A stretch of DNA of 64,000 nt from Camillea tinctor (GCA_022578605.1 MU394056.1:186001-250000), one strand, 5' to 3'; numbered from the stretch's first letter, positions 37,224 to 49,791 are shown. Notes: generated by a model from the letters alone, not told the origin. Made by a program: numbers and translations.

Positions 37224-38766
37224 TCAGCTCCGCCGCTCATGTACAAGGCGCCCACGCACCCAAACCTTCTTGGTATTCCGGTCGTCACCGTTGAATAGCC
37301 ACTTCGCGACGAGGTCCTCCCAGGTTTCCCAGCCAAAGATTTCCACATTACCCCCATCATCCGTGTAGTCGTCGACGGCCTCTTCGCTTACCATATCCAA
37401 CCCGATAAGCTGTGCGTCCCAGTCCATGCCGACCTCGAAGCTACCGACCTTGCTGCTTAGCCCTACAACCTCGGCCCCTCCCCGCGTGGCGAGATATAGC
37501 ACCTCCTCGACGCTCAGCTTCGACTTTTCCTTCTCTGACTGTGAGCACCCGTCCGCTTGCTTGTTAGGCATAGCCAGGTGGTTCGACACCAAGCACGCCA
37601 ACCTCGCCGCCTCCAGCACGCTCGGACTATACCCCCCGCTCATATCCGTTCCCAGTCCGACATCGATGCCCTTCTCTAACAACCAGCGCACCCTAGCCTC
37701 GCCGCTAGTGATAGCCGAGTTGCTGCACGGGCAATGCGCCACCTTGGCCTTGCGCCGGGCCACGAGGTCGGCCTCCTCGTCGCTGAGGTGGATGGCGTGG
37801 GCGAGGATGGTGCGGTCGCCGAGCAGGCCCGCCTGCTCGTACACGCCGGTGTAGTGGGGGCTGTCGGGGAACAGCTCGCGCACGAGGGCGATCTCGCTCA
37901 CGTTCTCGGACACGTGGGTCTGCACCGGCAGGCGCGTCTCGGCGGCCAGGTCGCCGAGCCGCCGCAGCATGTCGGCGCTGCAGGCCGGCGCGAACCGCGG
38001 CGTGATGATGGGGCTCACCAGCTCAAAGTCCCGGTCGATGCTCCGGATGTGCGCGATGTTGGCCCGCGTGGCGGCGAGCCCCTGCTCGGCCGACTCGTCC
38101 AGGTAGTAGTCCGGCCCCAGCTGGTCCATGCACACGCGGCCGATGAAGGCACGCTGGCCCATGGATAGACACAGGTCCGCTAGGAGGTTGGTGGACTCCA
38201 CGTGGATGGTCGCGAAGTAGGTCGCCGTGGTGGTACCGTGGGCCAGGGTCCGGCGGACACACCGCGTGTATACCTTCCGGGCTTTGGAGAGTGAGGCCAT
38301 GGACGCCTCCATGGGGAAGGTATACGTGTTGAGCCAGTCCAGCAACGTGGATTTCCCAAATATTCCTACATTTGGATACTGGGGCGCATGGAGATGTGTG
38401 TCTGGATCCGAATCCCATGAGCAAAAAGTGAAACTGGGGTACTGGAGAACTGGGGATAGGGACTGGGGCTGGGGCTGGGGCTGGGAGAATCTGAGGATCT
38501 CAAATCTACTCACCGATGAAACCGGGGAAGAAAAACTGGCCCTCCTTTGCGGCGGTAACGATGACATCGTGCGTTGTCCAGCCAAGCTTTGGATACAGAC
38601 TCGCCTCTGCTTTACTCTGGTCGCACTCGGGCTCAATAGCCACGATTTTGCCGGTTGTATTTACACATATGGCGGTATCGTGCAAGTATTGCAGCTCATC
38701 AAGCCTCTTGCTGTGAATGAAAGTGCCGAGAAATAAGTGGTTCTTCTCGTTATTAGGGAGAGTCAT
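37224..38766 (-). CDS. Guanine deaminase
   Basis: Amidohydrolase that converts guanine to xanthine and ammonia in purine salvage and nitrogen recovery; cytosolic. The protein has 476 residues in two exons: 38766-38514 and 38401-37224. The 112-base intron (GTGAGT...CAG) joins PGFI to DTHLHAPQYPN. Zinc ligands are His87 and His89 of DTHLHAP and probably His247 (QTHVSE). The segments AHAIHLSDEE, AHCPCSNSAITSG and GLGTDMSGGYSPS (Asp337) complete the guanine deaminase pattern. The length is close to other fungal members. The intron includes a CTGGGG-type hexanucleotide repeat on the + strand (38462-38486). The coding block at about 37680-38220 is much more GC-rich than the two ends of the gene. 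No co-transcribed neighbour is visible. Confidence 0.94.
38462..38486. repeat. GGGGCT hexanucleotide repeat inside the guanine deaminase intron
   Basis: About four units of GGGGCT/CTGGGG seen on the + strand. They lie within the 38402-38513 intron, so length changes would not affect the protein. Confidence 0.75.
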
Positions 38767-41405
38767 GATGATGAGTGAGAGAGATCCGCTTCTAGTTTTC
38801 TTTTACCCCTGGCTCGATTTCCTTAGGCCCCCAGACCAAAACAGAAAAGAAGAAAAGAAGAAGTAAACCCAAAACACCGTAGTTGCAGATAAATCGTATG
38901 CTTGGTATTAAATGAGCGAGTTATTGAACGGACAAGTAACCAATTCACAGAAATAGAAACATGTGAATGGTAACTGTTAAACCGGAGAGAAAAATATCCC
39001 TAGCTGCGCAACCAATTGTGTGTCGTGTGTCGTGTGTCCTTCCCTCACAACGCCCTTCCCGAGGGTTTCCTTTATCCTTTAGTCCGACCGCCTAGACCCT
39101 GCTGCATTCATACCAATGGCTCGACGTGGGGGGGTTTTGAGGTATAAAACACGGAAATATTTGGATTAGACAACAAGAGAATTAAGTAGTAGAGTCTCGG
39201 GAAAAAAGGGAGAGGAACATGGAAAGTAGGTGGGATATAAGTAGTGTAAGTGTTAGTATTTATGTACCTATGTAACTTATAAGTCATGTGTTGTTAATTA
39301 AGTATCAATATGTAGGTAAGGTTAGGTTATTTTTATTCAATAGACACAGATAGGGTGGGAGACGGTTTGGTTCCTGCGTCAGCGATAGGGGATACCTAGG
39401 GGGGCAATAAGTATATGTAAGGTATGTACTTAACTTAAGAGCTAAGGGGGTCTGTCTATGGGGTACGGGCTTGACTACACTGCTTATCCGGTTCCACAGC
39501 GTTGGTGTTGTCTACATTAGGCCGGCCAGCGCCGGTACCCGTAAAGGGCCTTTGCGTGCTAGCCCCCCCCCCCCTTCTCACACTTACAACCCCCCCTGTC
39601 TCCCCCAATGAAACTGGTCTAGTCTAGGCTCTAAGCACAAGTATGCAGTTTGTAATTGGCGCTAGGAGAGATATCGTAGATATAGATATCAGATATTGAC
39701 TCGGAGCTTTTCCCATACGTTACCCAACAGCTTGTCATTATTAATGAATTAAACCTAGCTACGTGCTTAAACATGTCTGTCGTGTAGCCTCCGGACAATT
39801 TATTTCTCTACTGTTTCTTTTTTCCTCCTTTCTTTCGTGACATCAGCGCACCCGGTATCTATCTTCTTACAATTTTTGTTCCACAACAACATACCGACTA
39901 TTCCGCACAGACGTGCTTGGTCTAACCCACAGTAGTGGATTGACGATTAGGTTGCCTACATCTATAACTTAGGTATATAGGGTTTTAAGGAATGTTTGTT
40001 GAGCTCTACACTAGCAAATAATTCGGCTGTTGGAAATAAGATAGCAACAAGATGGAAACGAAACCGCTCCATCTCCTTCTCTTTACACTCAACTTTCTAG
40101 AATGATTCTCTTCGAAATCCATATACCTAGGTGCTGGTTCAGAACCTATTCGTCTAAAAAATCAAACAAGGCCGAGTTATTAGTGCCGGATAAGCTTCGA
40201 TATACACAAGACATGCATCCTATACCTCTTATCAATGGCCGGGACATTGATATTAGTGTGGACAAAGAGCTCTGTCGTTTACTAGATAACCATTACCATT
40301 ATAAGCGATTTGTGCATATATGCAATTGTCTAGACAAAGGGGAGAACGATATATAACAAGATGTAGATGTAAAACATTATGCTGTGTCATTGGTGTTGTC
40401 AACTAGTCTGACCGGGCCCTTTTATCGCGTACATGTATAACATGTTATGTAATGCATATATACCTATGTATGTGTGTGTGTGTGTGCAAAGGTAGTTATC
40501 TTAAACATAATTAATTACGTCAATAGATTGCTTGGAATGATACAAGACGGGAACATCTATCGTATAGATTACTCTTAAAAGGTTTCTGATCTTACTGGTT
40601 TGCCTAATTTTGTAGACGGGTTGTTGTAGAGCAATAGAGGTTCAACAATCTGACTAATGGAACTGATGTTTTCGGCAAACTATTGGCTTCATGGACAATT
40701 TTCTACTTTCTAGAATTCTTTCTTATTCGTTTGTTAGCATCCCGGCTCAAGGTTATACACATGATGCGCAAAGAGCTAAAGTGCATCAGCTATTAGTGAC
40801 TATAATCCCAATCCTTGCAGGTAAGGCTTTAAGTTACCAGGTAGGGGGGAGATACACAGTTGCGATTTAGCAACCAATACATATATTGTTTAAAGTCATC
40901 TCATATGGTACATATGTACTTGGGTTGTAGAATATAAAACTGTCAAGACTGAAAACAACTTATCAAACTCGTTCGAATTCTCATTCATACGACCTATATA
41001 TGGACTCAGTAAGTTGTTGTGGAGTACGGAGTATTATTTTATTCGTGTAAGCACTTGAGCCTAGGTAGGGATGTACCTACGTACAGACACTGCCTAATGA
41101 ATCCCTGCATCCCCGCGCGCAATAGCTTATAAATAAATCCGTCTAGAATCGCTCTACGGAGTACTGCGGTGTATAATATCTAATACTGACTTGTCGGGAA
41201 TAACTTCGCACTTATAATACTCTACTTATAGCCGCTACCTAGTATATATATCGCGATAGTTATACTTAAAAATACCTAAAGCGATAGTTCTAGTCGTTGT
41301 TGATTGATCGATTTAATTTCTCTTTAATATATTTCGCATATTATTCCTCAATTGCCCTTTGAAAAAAACCGCATTCCAAAAGTTGCTTCTAGAATACCAA
41401 CACCA
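38767..41405. other. Intergenic region between guanine deaminase and SGNH hydrolase
   Basis: AT-rich, with a poly-C run near 39561-39574, a TG microsatellite and two TACGGAGTA 9-mers (41025-41033 and 41155-41163). An 84-codon open stretch at 40102-40356 (+) has no family I recognise and no splice partners. I leave it as unsupported. Confidence 0.5.
40471..40486. repeat. TG dinucleotide microsatellite
   Basis: (TG)8 seen directly in intergenic DNA. Confidence 0.85.
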
Positions 41406-42218
41406 ATGCCTCTCCACATAGCAAACCTCGGCTCATCGTTCTCATCCGGTCCAGGCATACCGCCTGTAGCTGATCCAGCAGCGAGCCGGTCCGGAGCCAA
41501 TTTCGCAAGTCTGTCTGCTAAGCGTATAGGCTGCCGGCTCACCGATCTTTCCGTTGCCGGTTCTACTCTGTTGAACCTGCTGAGCGAGCCCCAGTACGCG
41601 GGTGGCAAAGTCTTTGCCCCCCAGGTTGACGACCTGCCTGCAGATGCAGACGTGGTGCTCGTGCTCAGTGGAGGCAACGATATCGGCTACATTGGGGGTC
41701 TCTTTGCCGACACGCTGAACTCCTGGTTCTGGGGCCTTGGAAGCGCCCTGACCAGCGTCCTTGCTTACACCCAGGGCAGCAAGTGGACCTGGGGTTTGGA
41801 CACCGTCGAACTTGCGGAGCGCTACGGCAAAGCTCTAGACGCTATTCATACGAAAGCACCCAACGCGCAAGTCATCGTTGTCGAGTACTTCACTATGCTG
41901 GGCCCCGACACTGTGCCTGGAAAGAGCGTGCCTTTCAATGCTGACAGGATAGAGTACCATAAGGGCGTTGCAGCGCGATTGCTCGATGCGACGCATAAGG
42001 CTGTAGAGGAAAGATCGTCCTGGTGCACGAAGATTGGTCTGGCAGCGGCCAGTGAATCTCACGCTCTAGGCTCGCCCGATCCGTGGGTTTGGGGCTTCAA
42101 TTTTAGTTTCTTCCGCGCCGGCGCGGCGTACCATCCCAATGCAGAGGGCATGAAGGGCGCTGCAGAGCTGGTACACCAAAAACTTATAGAACTAGGAATA
42201 ATCAAGAGCGATAGTTAA
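41406..42218 (+). CDS. SGNH/GDSL-family hydrolase (lipase/esterase-like)
   Basis: This is a single-exon gene of 270 residues. Block I is LGSSFSSGPG, with Ser11 at the position of the GDS serine (fungal members often read GSS). Block III is SGGNDIGYIG with Asn91, and block V is YHPN with His243. The usual Asp three residues before that His is Ala here, so the enzyme may work with a Ser-His dyad. This family hydrolyses esters of lipids, acylated sugars or small molecules, and the substrate is unknown. The ATG at 41406 is preferred, since the frame upstream has no ATG before a stop. No signal peptide is visible, so the product should be intracellular. It is isolated: 2.6 kb to the left neighbour and more than 6 kb to the right. 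Confidence 0.9.
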   Translation: MPLHIANLGSSFSSGPGIPPVADPAASRSGANFASLSAKRIGCRLTDLSVAGSTLLNLLSEPQYAGGKVFAPQVDDLPADADVVLVLSGGNDIGYIGGLFADTLNSWFWGLGSALTSVLAYTQGSKWTWGLDTVELAERYGKALDAIHTKAPNAQVIVVEYFTMLGPDTVPGKSVPFNADRIEYHKGVAARLLDATHKAVEERSSWCTKIGLAAASESHALGSPDPWVWGFNFSFFRAGAAYHPNAEGMKGAAELVHQKLIELGIIKSDS

Positions 42219-45200
42219 TTCCCTTTTTTAGATATCGTTTGGAGAGGTAAAATCACCAGGTTGGTGCCTTATATTTGATATACATATACATTTAGATCTA
42301 GGGTAGATTGAACGACACGTCTGTTTTGGAAATTTGTGTTATGATTCATGAACCGCTAGAGCAATGAATCATGGCTATGCTTTCGATTCAAATTACAACT
42401 ACAGTATTTTCCTGTGAGTTCTTGGTATAAGCACCGCCTATCATAGAATTAGAAGCTTAAAAGTTCGGTTTATAACTTTGCGCGTGTAATAATGCGATAG
42501 GATTGATTGTGTGAACTTTGAATCATAATATATGTTTCGTATAGTATATCATTAGGTACATGAAAGTATGTGTATCAGAGAGAGTAGAGATAGTATTTCC
42601 CGGTAAAAGTAGTGGTATCTAAGTTATTTGTAGTCATTATAACTCGTATAACAACATGATTACATAAGTTTCTGTCTATCTAGGTAGTCAGTTGTGAACC
42701 GCCCTGTTCGTTCTGTATGAGATTTCCCCCTTCCATGTACCCAGTACTCTGTCATTCTTGATAACGTCGTTCTTATCCGCATAGCTATCTCCTCAACTAG
42801 AATTAGTAAAACTGAAACCAACCTAATGACTTTCGCTCGCAGTTAGTGACCTGGACATTGGAGAGTTTGTTGTTATCTTGTCTTCACTGTTTACACTAAG
42901 TTACCTCACTTGTATACCCTCCCAACATTATTTAGAGCTTTAAGCAGCGTAATAAAATAATAGAGTGAGGACGAGACCTGTTGTTATTATCTAATTTCCG
43001 CTTTTTCGCGAAACTAAATTGCCATTGAGACCTAGGCAAGGAATTAGATAATTGTAATGTTTTTGTATAGAAACTAGAGCCACAAACGCCTAGGATGTTG
43101 CTGCTCATGAACCTAGGAGGCATCTAGGTTTTGGTACACTTCTGTGTTGATGACAAGTCGCATAATTTATATAGCTACTTTGAAAACTCTCCAGGTTAAC
43201 AATCTTTTGTCAAGTCACACGTATCTCAACTTACTATCATGTTGCATGGCAATTAGAAACTTAGAGGGTTACGCATACACACTATGTAGTACCAACTCAG
43301 TGGTCTATAAGAGGTAGACATGTTAACTATCAATATAAAACCGCACGACTATAGAAGTATTAGCTAATGTAACACAAGAAGTCGTTGAGCACTCTATCTG
43401 ATTGGCTCGCGTTTTCATTTCCCCTAAAAGGGTTGATAGTCTGATCTGCCGTGGTGGGGCCAATGCGAACGACAAGTTTACCAAGGTAATAAGTAGATCG
43501 CGGCTCTTCAGGTTGGCCATATCATCTGTGTTCTAATAAATGTTATTCTTTCCATAAGACCATCGCCTAACCATGATTTATTTCAAACTTGCCGGACTCA
43601 CGCTCTCATCATTCGACTCTATTGTTAGCCTACCTAACCTGCCTCTTACACAACCTTGCGCGAACATCTTATGGTGTGTACGAAAATCAGCAACCATACA
43701 GATAAGCCAAGTGATTGGCCATGAATATATTATCTTACTGTAGCTTATCTCAAAGTTACAACCCAATGATCTCAACGGCTAGATTATAACGCGAATTTTG
43801 TATCGTTCAACCATATATCGATAATGAAAGCGATAGACCCTGAAGATAACCGGAATCCATTAGAGCAACCGGCGAAGATACATGCTCAGTACTACCGAGT
43901 TATCTTTCTAACATACGGATTATAAGCAGGACGTGTAAGTAGTTAGCAGTTCAACTTTGGTATTTTCTAAATCAAACCCTCGGATATCCCAAGTGGCCTA
44001 AGGGAGTCTAAGTTAGTTCTCCGTAATCTTATTTTTACGCAATTTCTTTACCATCTTTTCTTTATTGTGTACTATATTCTCGTTATAGAATTTACATATG
44101 AATATCTTCACTAATTGGGGAAAAATACTTCTTAGTACAGTCTGCAATGACCTGTTTATACAGTTACCGTGGTTGACCTGGGATAATCCTCGCCCCGTAT
44201 CCATTTGAATGATGTTTCATTAGATTCGAGTTGGTTTTACTTGCGCGAGCAGACACCAGGCATCCCCTTCTTTCACTCTGCGTCATAGATGAACCTTCCG
44301 GAATCTCACCATAGTTATCCTAATTGTGGTGGTATTTCTTCATATGAGCTTCATCGGCAGGTCCGGTCGGCTAATCGACAGTGCGTAATGCGTACAGATA
44401 ACTGGCGTATAGCATCATCATTTTCCGGTTGATTCAACCGCAGTGCGATGGAAACACATTAGTCCATGCACACCTTTACGGATGATACGGGGATATTTTA
44501 TTGCGAGAAAGATAATCCTTTGCGACGACTCTTGGCTCATATTACGGGCAGCCCCTTTTGTCGATAAGGATGAACTTGTAGAGGCAACTAGCACCGCTAG
44601 AGTGCCCTTCCAGCCAACTCTTCTAGCCGACCCTCCTCCCCTTTAGTGGATTGACGTTTTGTCACCATACTCTATCCTAGGATCGAGTGTGATTCTCTGG
44701 GGACCAGACAGCTACAGGGGCATTTTCAATGAGCCTATCACTTGATGGCGTTTATTGAGGCCCGGGACATTTTCAAAGGCGCTATTGATTCCGCATTATA
44801 GGATTAAACCATGGATAAGGGCTTCCGTTGAGATGCTTTGCAGTGAGGCTTGTGCGGTCCCTCAATCGTTGTTGCAGCCGTGAACTGCAATCTCTCGAGA
44901 ATGCGAAAAGGGGCTTCATCCTGCATCGAGGCCTATGGTTTGAGTTTCCTCTTCGCGATCGTGTTGAGAAACCTCGATCTGAGACGTTACGAATCCTTCT
45001 TCATCTTAGCCTGATACGGGATCTCAACTCCTAGCATCGAACGGTGTCATGCAAGCCACGTAAGTCTTTCAATCTCAACTCATCTTTCGATATTTCCTTG
45101 GCCAAGGGGGGCATTGCAAGCATTTTCTGTTTCTCTATTTTCTCTCCATGATAGCGGTCCTCATTACGTCGGCCTAGAAGGATATGCCTTATTAATATCT

Positions 45201-48200
45201 GTTTCCCAGAATTGTCCCAAGTCTGGTAACACTGTGTATTATACCTCAGGATTTTGTGATTTGTGTTCAAGTCCTCCAGTAAGGGGACTTTGTTGACTTT
45301 AGCCGGAAAGCAGGACGGTCCATGAACATCGAGGCGAGGGGCCATCGGTCAGTACATCGGCCAACTAAAACATTCTTGCCACGGTACACATGAATACATA
45401 TTTCTTGCTATTGTGCCTGAAAATGCTAGACTGAGCTCATTCCCCTCCCTGAAGGTGTCACACCGGTGACAGACCCGTTGCAGGTAATATGATCGTCTGC
45501 TGTTCAGAGAGCATTCACACCACAATGAACTCTTCCTCTACTGCGCCAGCCCAGATTCTGGGTTGGGGAAGGCTACTCACATAGTGCAGGTACCTTGAAT
45601 AGCCGCTTGCATTTTCCTCGACAGTTCATAGGCCGTCCGGTATTTGATACCTGGTCTCGATGCAAGTTTGATTAAATTGAAACGTTGCCAAGTCGGCATA
45701 TCGATATAGACAATATATATCCCCGTGATCTGCTTTCCACCCGCTCTCAAAGAGTATATGATGATATTGTCATCCTCGCCCTAGCTGTCGCATAGGCTCC
45801 GATAGCCCATCTCAGTTGCTTAATAGGACTAGCACAACAAGAAGATCCTGATCTTCCCGTTTAAGATGGAGCGTGATGTTAACCCCATAAAATAGGAGGA
45901 CACTATCGCGCCATTGACAGTGTTAGGAAGCTGGTTCGAAATATCTTAGTTCGATGACGCTTAACCAACCTCTTATAATGGTGAAAATGAAACCACATCG
46001 TCTTGGCATTTTCTAGTGAAGATGTAAATGCTTTCTGGGGGCAACAAGCTTAAGTCTCTTCTGAGTGGCTCACCACGTGGGGGTCTGTCTTTAAGCGAAG
46101 ACGTAAATTCATTTGGCTTCTCCGCATAGCGTCGTATATGCAAGTAGTATCTAGATAGGGGCAGAGCCAGCATGTCGCAGTAAGCAATGCCGACCTTGAG
46201 AACTAGGCCAATTATTTCTGACTCCTCTGTGTGGCAAATCTAAGTTTTTGGGCATCTCGTTACCCATAGGGTTGCGAATGAGTGTAGCAACTCGGTAGAG
46301 GTGTTCCGGTTGGGCAGGTAACCGGCGCTCATATCTCCAGGTGCGATGTGACCGGCATTTATCTCATTATCCTACTATAATGACCCTTGAGTTTGACGTA
46401 TGTGGCTTTGGTTTTGGAGAGAGTATGGAGGACGGTCCGAGGCGCGAGGAATAAAGAGGGTAACTCAATTCCGAAACGGGCCTAAAAAGGCACACATATC
46501 TTCTACACTCGGCTTTGTACGTCGGTCCGGTACTACAGGAATGGTGGTTTTGGGACTGTATGAGTTTCTTATAGTATAACATACTTTATGGAAGCTTTTT
46601 CATGGATATAAATGGTGATATATCGTAACTCCGAGTCAAAGCACGAGCTAGATGAGCTCTGCGTTATACTCTCGTTGTGGAATAGATTGGGGCAAGACAG
46701 TAATCGTTTCTGGCCATGCTCAGTGATTTACTGACTTCAGCCACATTTGGACGTGACGCTGACAGATTATTCTGCCCTTTCGTGGTTTTGACCTTCTTAA
46801 TAGATGAATTACTGTTACCACGGACTGGGATAGACGATTCTGCTTAACTGAGTGGTCGGATTACACTAGGTCTGGGGGCCACACACAATCCATAGCCAAA
46901 CAATATCGTAATACCAGCGTATGGTAATGATCGGTAAATATTCAAAGTTACTATTGCCACCCTCCGACGGTCGGGTGTGGGATATGACATGCAGCATGGA
47001 GGGAAAGTGGTTGGTAGTAGATGTCGCGAAGGCTTCGAGAAGTTCAAGGTGCATTAGCTCTGTGGGCGTTCCGCAACACGAAAGATAAGTGTCGGGGGTT
47101 TTCTGCCGTGTAAGAGCCTATAAGGTGGAGGGAGGACACAGACATACACACCAGACGTCTGTGAGGTATGATATACCTATATACTAGCATAGGGAGGTTA
47201 CAGTGCAGTATAACCTTACTTTCAGATGTACCGAACTAGCCATAGGTTCGGATCGCCGGTCTCATCTAGCTTAGAGCTTAGAATGCTTGATAAGATCTGG
47301 GCAACGGATCTTTGGCAGGATATGGTCAAGCAGCAACTATAGTCTAGTCATATTATCCATCAGTACTGTTGCATCCGAATTAGCCAAGACAGGCGTAAAT
47401 CTTGTTTGGGGGAACGGCGGGCTTTGGTGGGGGAGCTGCGTTTCGCGCACCAGGTCTCCAACCACTTATAGTCCAGAAGAGATGAGCGAGATAACCTCAG
47501 ATAGGAAGTTCACGTACTGAAGTGTATGTGCCAAGCAACAACGTCTGTTACCAGTTACCACAACTGGCCTCTGCACCATGATAAGGTCCCTTAGTTTCTG
47601 CAAGTTTCCGGTTAGAATAGTTGAGTATCTTGATAACTTGATTCTCCCTGTTTTTGTATTGGGCGACTGTTACCCAGCTTGTTGAGAAACGATAAGGGGC
47701 AGCTTAGCAGAGAGGAAGCTTAGTTCATTAACTTGGAGCATTATCCGTTACGTGCCAAGCAGTCAGGATTAAGGTAGCTTGCTAGGGTCTTTGGATCTCT
47801 CTGTTCACGGATGGATCTCCGGCCTAGAATAAGTGATCGGCGTTGTGAGCTGCAGTAGCCCCGGATATCATACAAGGGTTGTTTTCATAATTTCGCTGTT
47901 ATAGAATTCCAAATTGCATTCTAGCTCAGAACTAGGTTGATTCCTACCCGAAATCGACCGTTGTCTAGCGTCTGCGCCCACGATTCCCCAACCCTAAGCT
48001 TCGATGCCATGAGGTCGCTACCATTTCTCTCCCGTCAGGCTAATACCCAGAGCAGCAACGCCAATTCTAGGTCCAAGCCTCGGCCACATAGACGAAAGCT
48101 TCAGCCTTCTACTAAAGTCCCCCATAGAAATCAGGTTCGTGGTACTAGAAGCTTGTTCTGCGGGTTATCATACTACTCTGGGGGAGATCAGTCCTCAAAA

Positions 48201-48579
48201 GTGACATATCACCGGCCCTAGGGATAATAAGGCTTAGGACCCTTGGATAGATACTGGGGAATACGACAAACTGACAGATGCAAGTCGACACATACACACT
48301 GATACATAATTATCACCGGACTAGCACTAAATCAGAGTAAACAGTAAGATGGTAGGCAATTACTGAGTGGGATCAAATTCATTTGTTGGCCTCCGTTTAT
48401 CGGCGACGGGGTATATTGTAAAAGGGTATGTCTGGTTTCTAACTGGGAATAGCTACATAGCCAAAGCCGCATCATACACGTCAGGAAACATACAGTTAAC
48501 ACCGGCTCAAGATGAGCCTCCCATCTTAGAGAGAACGCCGGGTTATTCCCGAGCTTTCCCCCTGTGAGATGAAATCTAG
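42219..48579. other. 6.4-kb gene-poor tract with possible decayed coding remnants
   Basis: No intact gene is seen. Base composition between about 44.2 and 48.2 kb is less AT-rich than typical spacer here, and short open stretches change frame often, as in decayed coding DNA. The clearest is a minus-strand stretch at 45577-45780 (listed separately). No transposon protein, HET domain or other known family could be read. Confidence 0.45.
45577..45780 (-). pseudogene. Unrecognised exon-like open stretch, possible gene relic
   Basis: There are 67 sense codons with non-repetitive, protein-like composition (contains LRAGGKQITGIYIVYIDMP and IKYRTAYELSRKMQAAIQGT). They are preceded by a CTAG acceptor-like site at 45781-45784 and followed by a good GTGAGT donor starting at 45580. 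Upstream on the same strand, about 45.8-45.9 kb, another frame reads FYGVNITLHLKREDQDLL before a stop. I cannot join these into a gene or name a family. A decayed multi-exon gene is the likeliest reading. Confidence 0.25.
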
Positions 48580-49791
48580 TCAATTATCTCCAACCTCCGC
48601 ACCGTGTTTAAGGAGAAGTGCCACTATCTCTGTGTGTCCGCTTATAATGGCACGCTGAAGAGGGGTGTATCCAGCACTGTCGCGCACGTTGACCGAAACC
48701 TGGCATTGTCGTAGAAGAATCCGTAGAGTGTCTATGTGACCACCCGCCACGGCGAGGTGAAGTATGGGTGCATTGGCATCAGGAAGCGAACGTGGTGCCG
48801 CACTGAGGAGGTTGTTGGGACTTAGGTCCGGGTTTGAGAGTGCACGCTGGCTTTTAGACTTGGTCTTTGAGGATGCTGATTTCCATGAAGTTGGACTCTC
48901 AGTGTTTGGTGGCGATGGGTACTGAAATTCTTCGGGGTGGGTTGGGAGGCCAAATGTTGGCTGGAACTGCCCCTGGGTTTCCGAATCGATGGGTATAGCG
49001 TTTGACACTGCTTGCAGTTCCATCCCGGAACCTTGAGTATTTCCCCAAGAGGAACACGACCTATGACCCGCAGCTTTTGCAACATCGGGGGTACTGATAC
49101 TTCGTGATAAGTGAGGTCGGGTATCTCTGGCGTATGTTGTTGATAGTTTGGATAAAGATGCAGTAGGTGATTTGAATGTGCCCTGTGTTGGACTATAAAA
49201 GTTGCAAGGATATGTTGGAGACATCATTTTCGATTCATCAAAAGGAATCGTCGTGTCAGATTCAACTGGTGCCATTGAACCGACAAGAGAGCTATCTGAT
49301 CCTGATGAATCGGGCCAGCCTGTATAATAGCTTGCTGTCCATTGTGTATCCTCAATAATCGGGGATGAGAGTTCAAAGTTTTGGGGCGACAGCGCTCTGG
49401 GCGTTCCGTTCTCTGGGGAAGGCGTTGATGGGCTAGTCTGCCTGCTGATAGCACCATCTGGCCCTTCTTGTAGTCGTTTTATCTGATCTCTAAGCTTCTC
49501 GACTTCGTTTTTTTGGTCCCTCATCTTACGCCCTACCGAAGTATTGGTATATGAAAAAATATGGCAGGGTAGTCCAATCCACTTACGATATGCTCTTTGA
49601 GCTAATCGGTTCTGTATCCTTCTCCGTTCTATAGGGTCCGACATGTTACTGAGGTCTTCATCAGGCTTCATCATGTTGGCATATAGAGTATTGCGTAGCC
49701 TCTCTGGCCGCCCTGGTGTAGGCGTACTTGAATCGGTCATGACAGCCATTGTGTATGTAGGTTGTGTTCGAGGCGTTTTTAGTGTAGGCAT
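48580..49791 (-). CDS. bZIP basic-region plus ankyrin-repeat transcription factor (TOXE/bANK-type)
   Basis: This predicted nuclear regulator has 385 residues in two exons: 49791-49587 and 49532-48580. The 54-base intron (GTAAGT...TAG) falls inside the basic region and, once removed, restores NRLAQRAYRRKMRDQKNEVE. The intron is a multiple of three without a stop, so retention would insert 18 residues after the basic region. The zipper is very short (VEKLRDQIKRLQ), as in the bANK family founded by TOXE of Cochliobolus, which pairs a bZIP basic region with ankyrin repeats and lacks a full leucine zipper. The middle is Ser/Pro/Thr-rich. Two C-terminal ankyrin repeats are visible (APILHLAVAGGHIDTLRILL and AGYTPLQRAIISGHTEIVALLL). 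The family often governs secondary-metabolite clusters, yet no such cluster lies beside it. It is the only gene in a roughly 13.7-kb tract. Confidence 0.9.
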   Translation of the reverse strand: MPTLKTPRTQPTYTMAVMTDSSTPTPGRPERLRNTLYANMMKPDEDLSNMSDPIERRRIQNRLAQRAYRKWIGLPCHIFSYTNTSVGRKMRDQKNEVEKLRDQIKRLQEGPDGAISRQTSPSTPSPENGTPRALSPQNFELSSPIIEDTQWTASYYTGWPDSSGSDSSLVGSMAPVESDTTIPFDESKMMSPTYPCNFYSPTQGTFKSPTASLSKLSTTYARDTRPHLSRSISTPDVAKAAGHRSCSSWGNTQGSGMELQAVSNAIPIDSETQGQFQPTFGLPTHPEEFQYPSPPNTESPTSWKSASSKTKSKSQRALSNPDLSPNNLLSAAPRSLPDANAPILHLAVAGGHIDTLRILLRQCQVSVNVRDSAGYTPLQRAIISGHTEIVALLLKHGAEVGDN

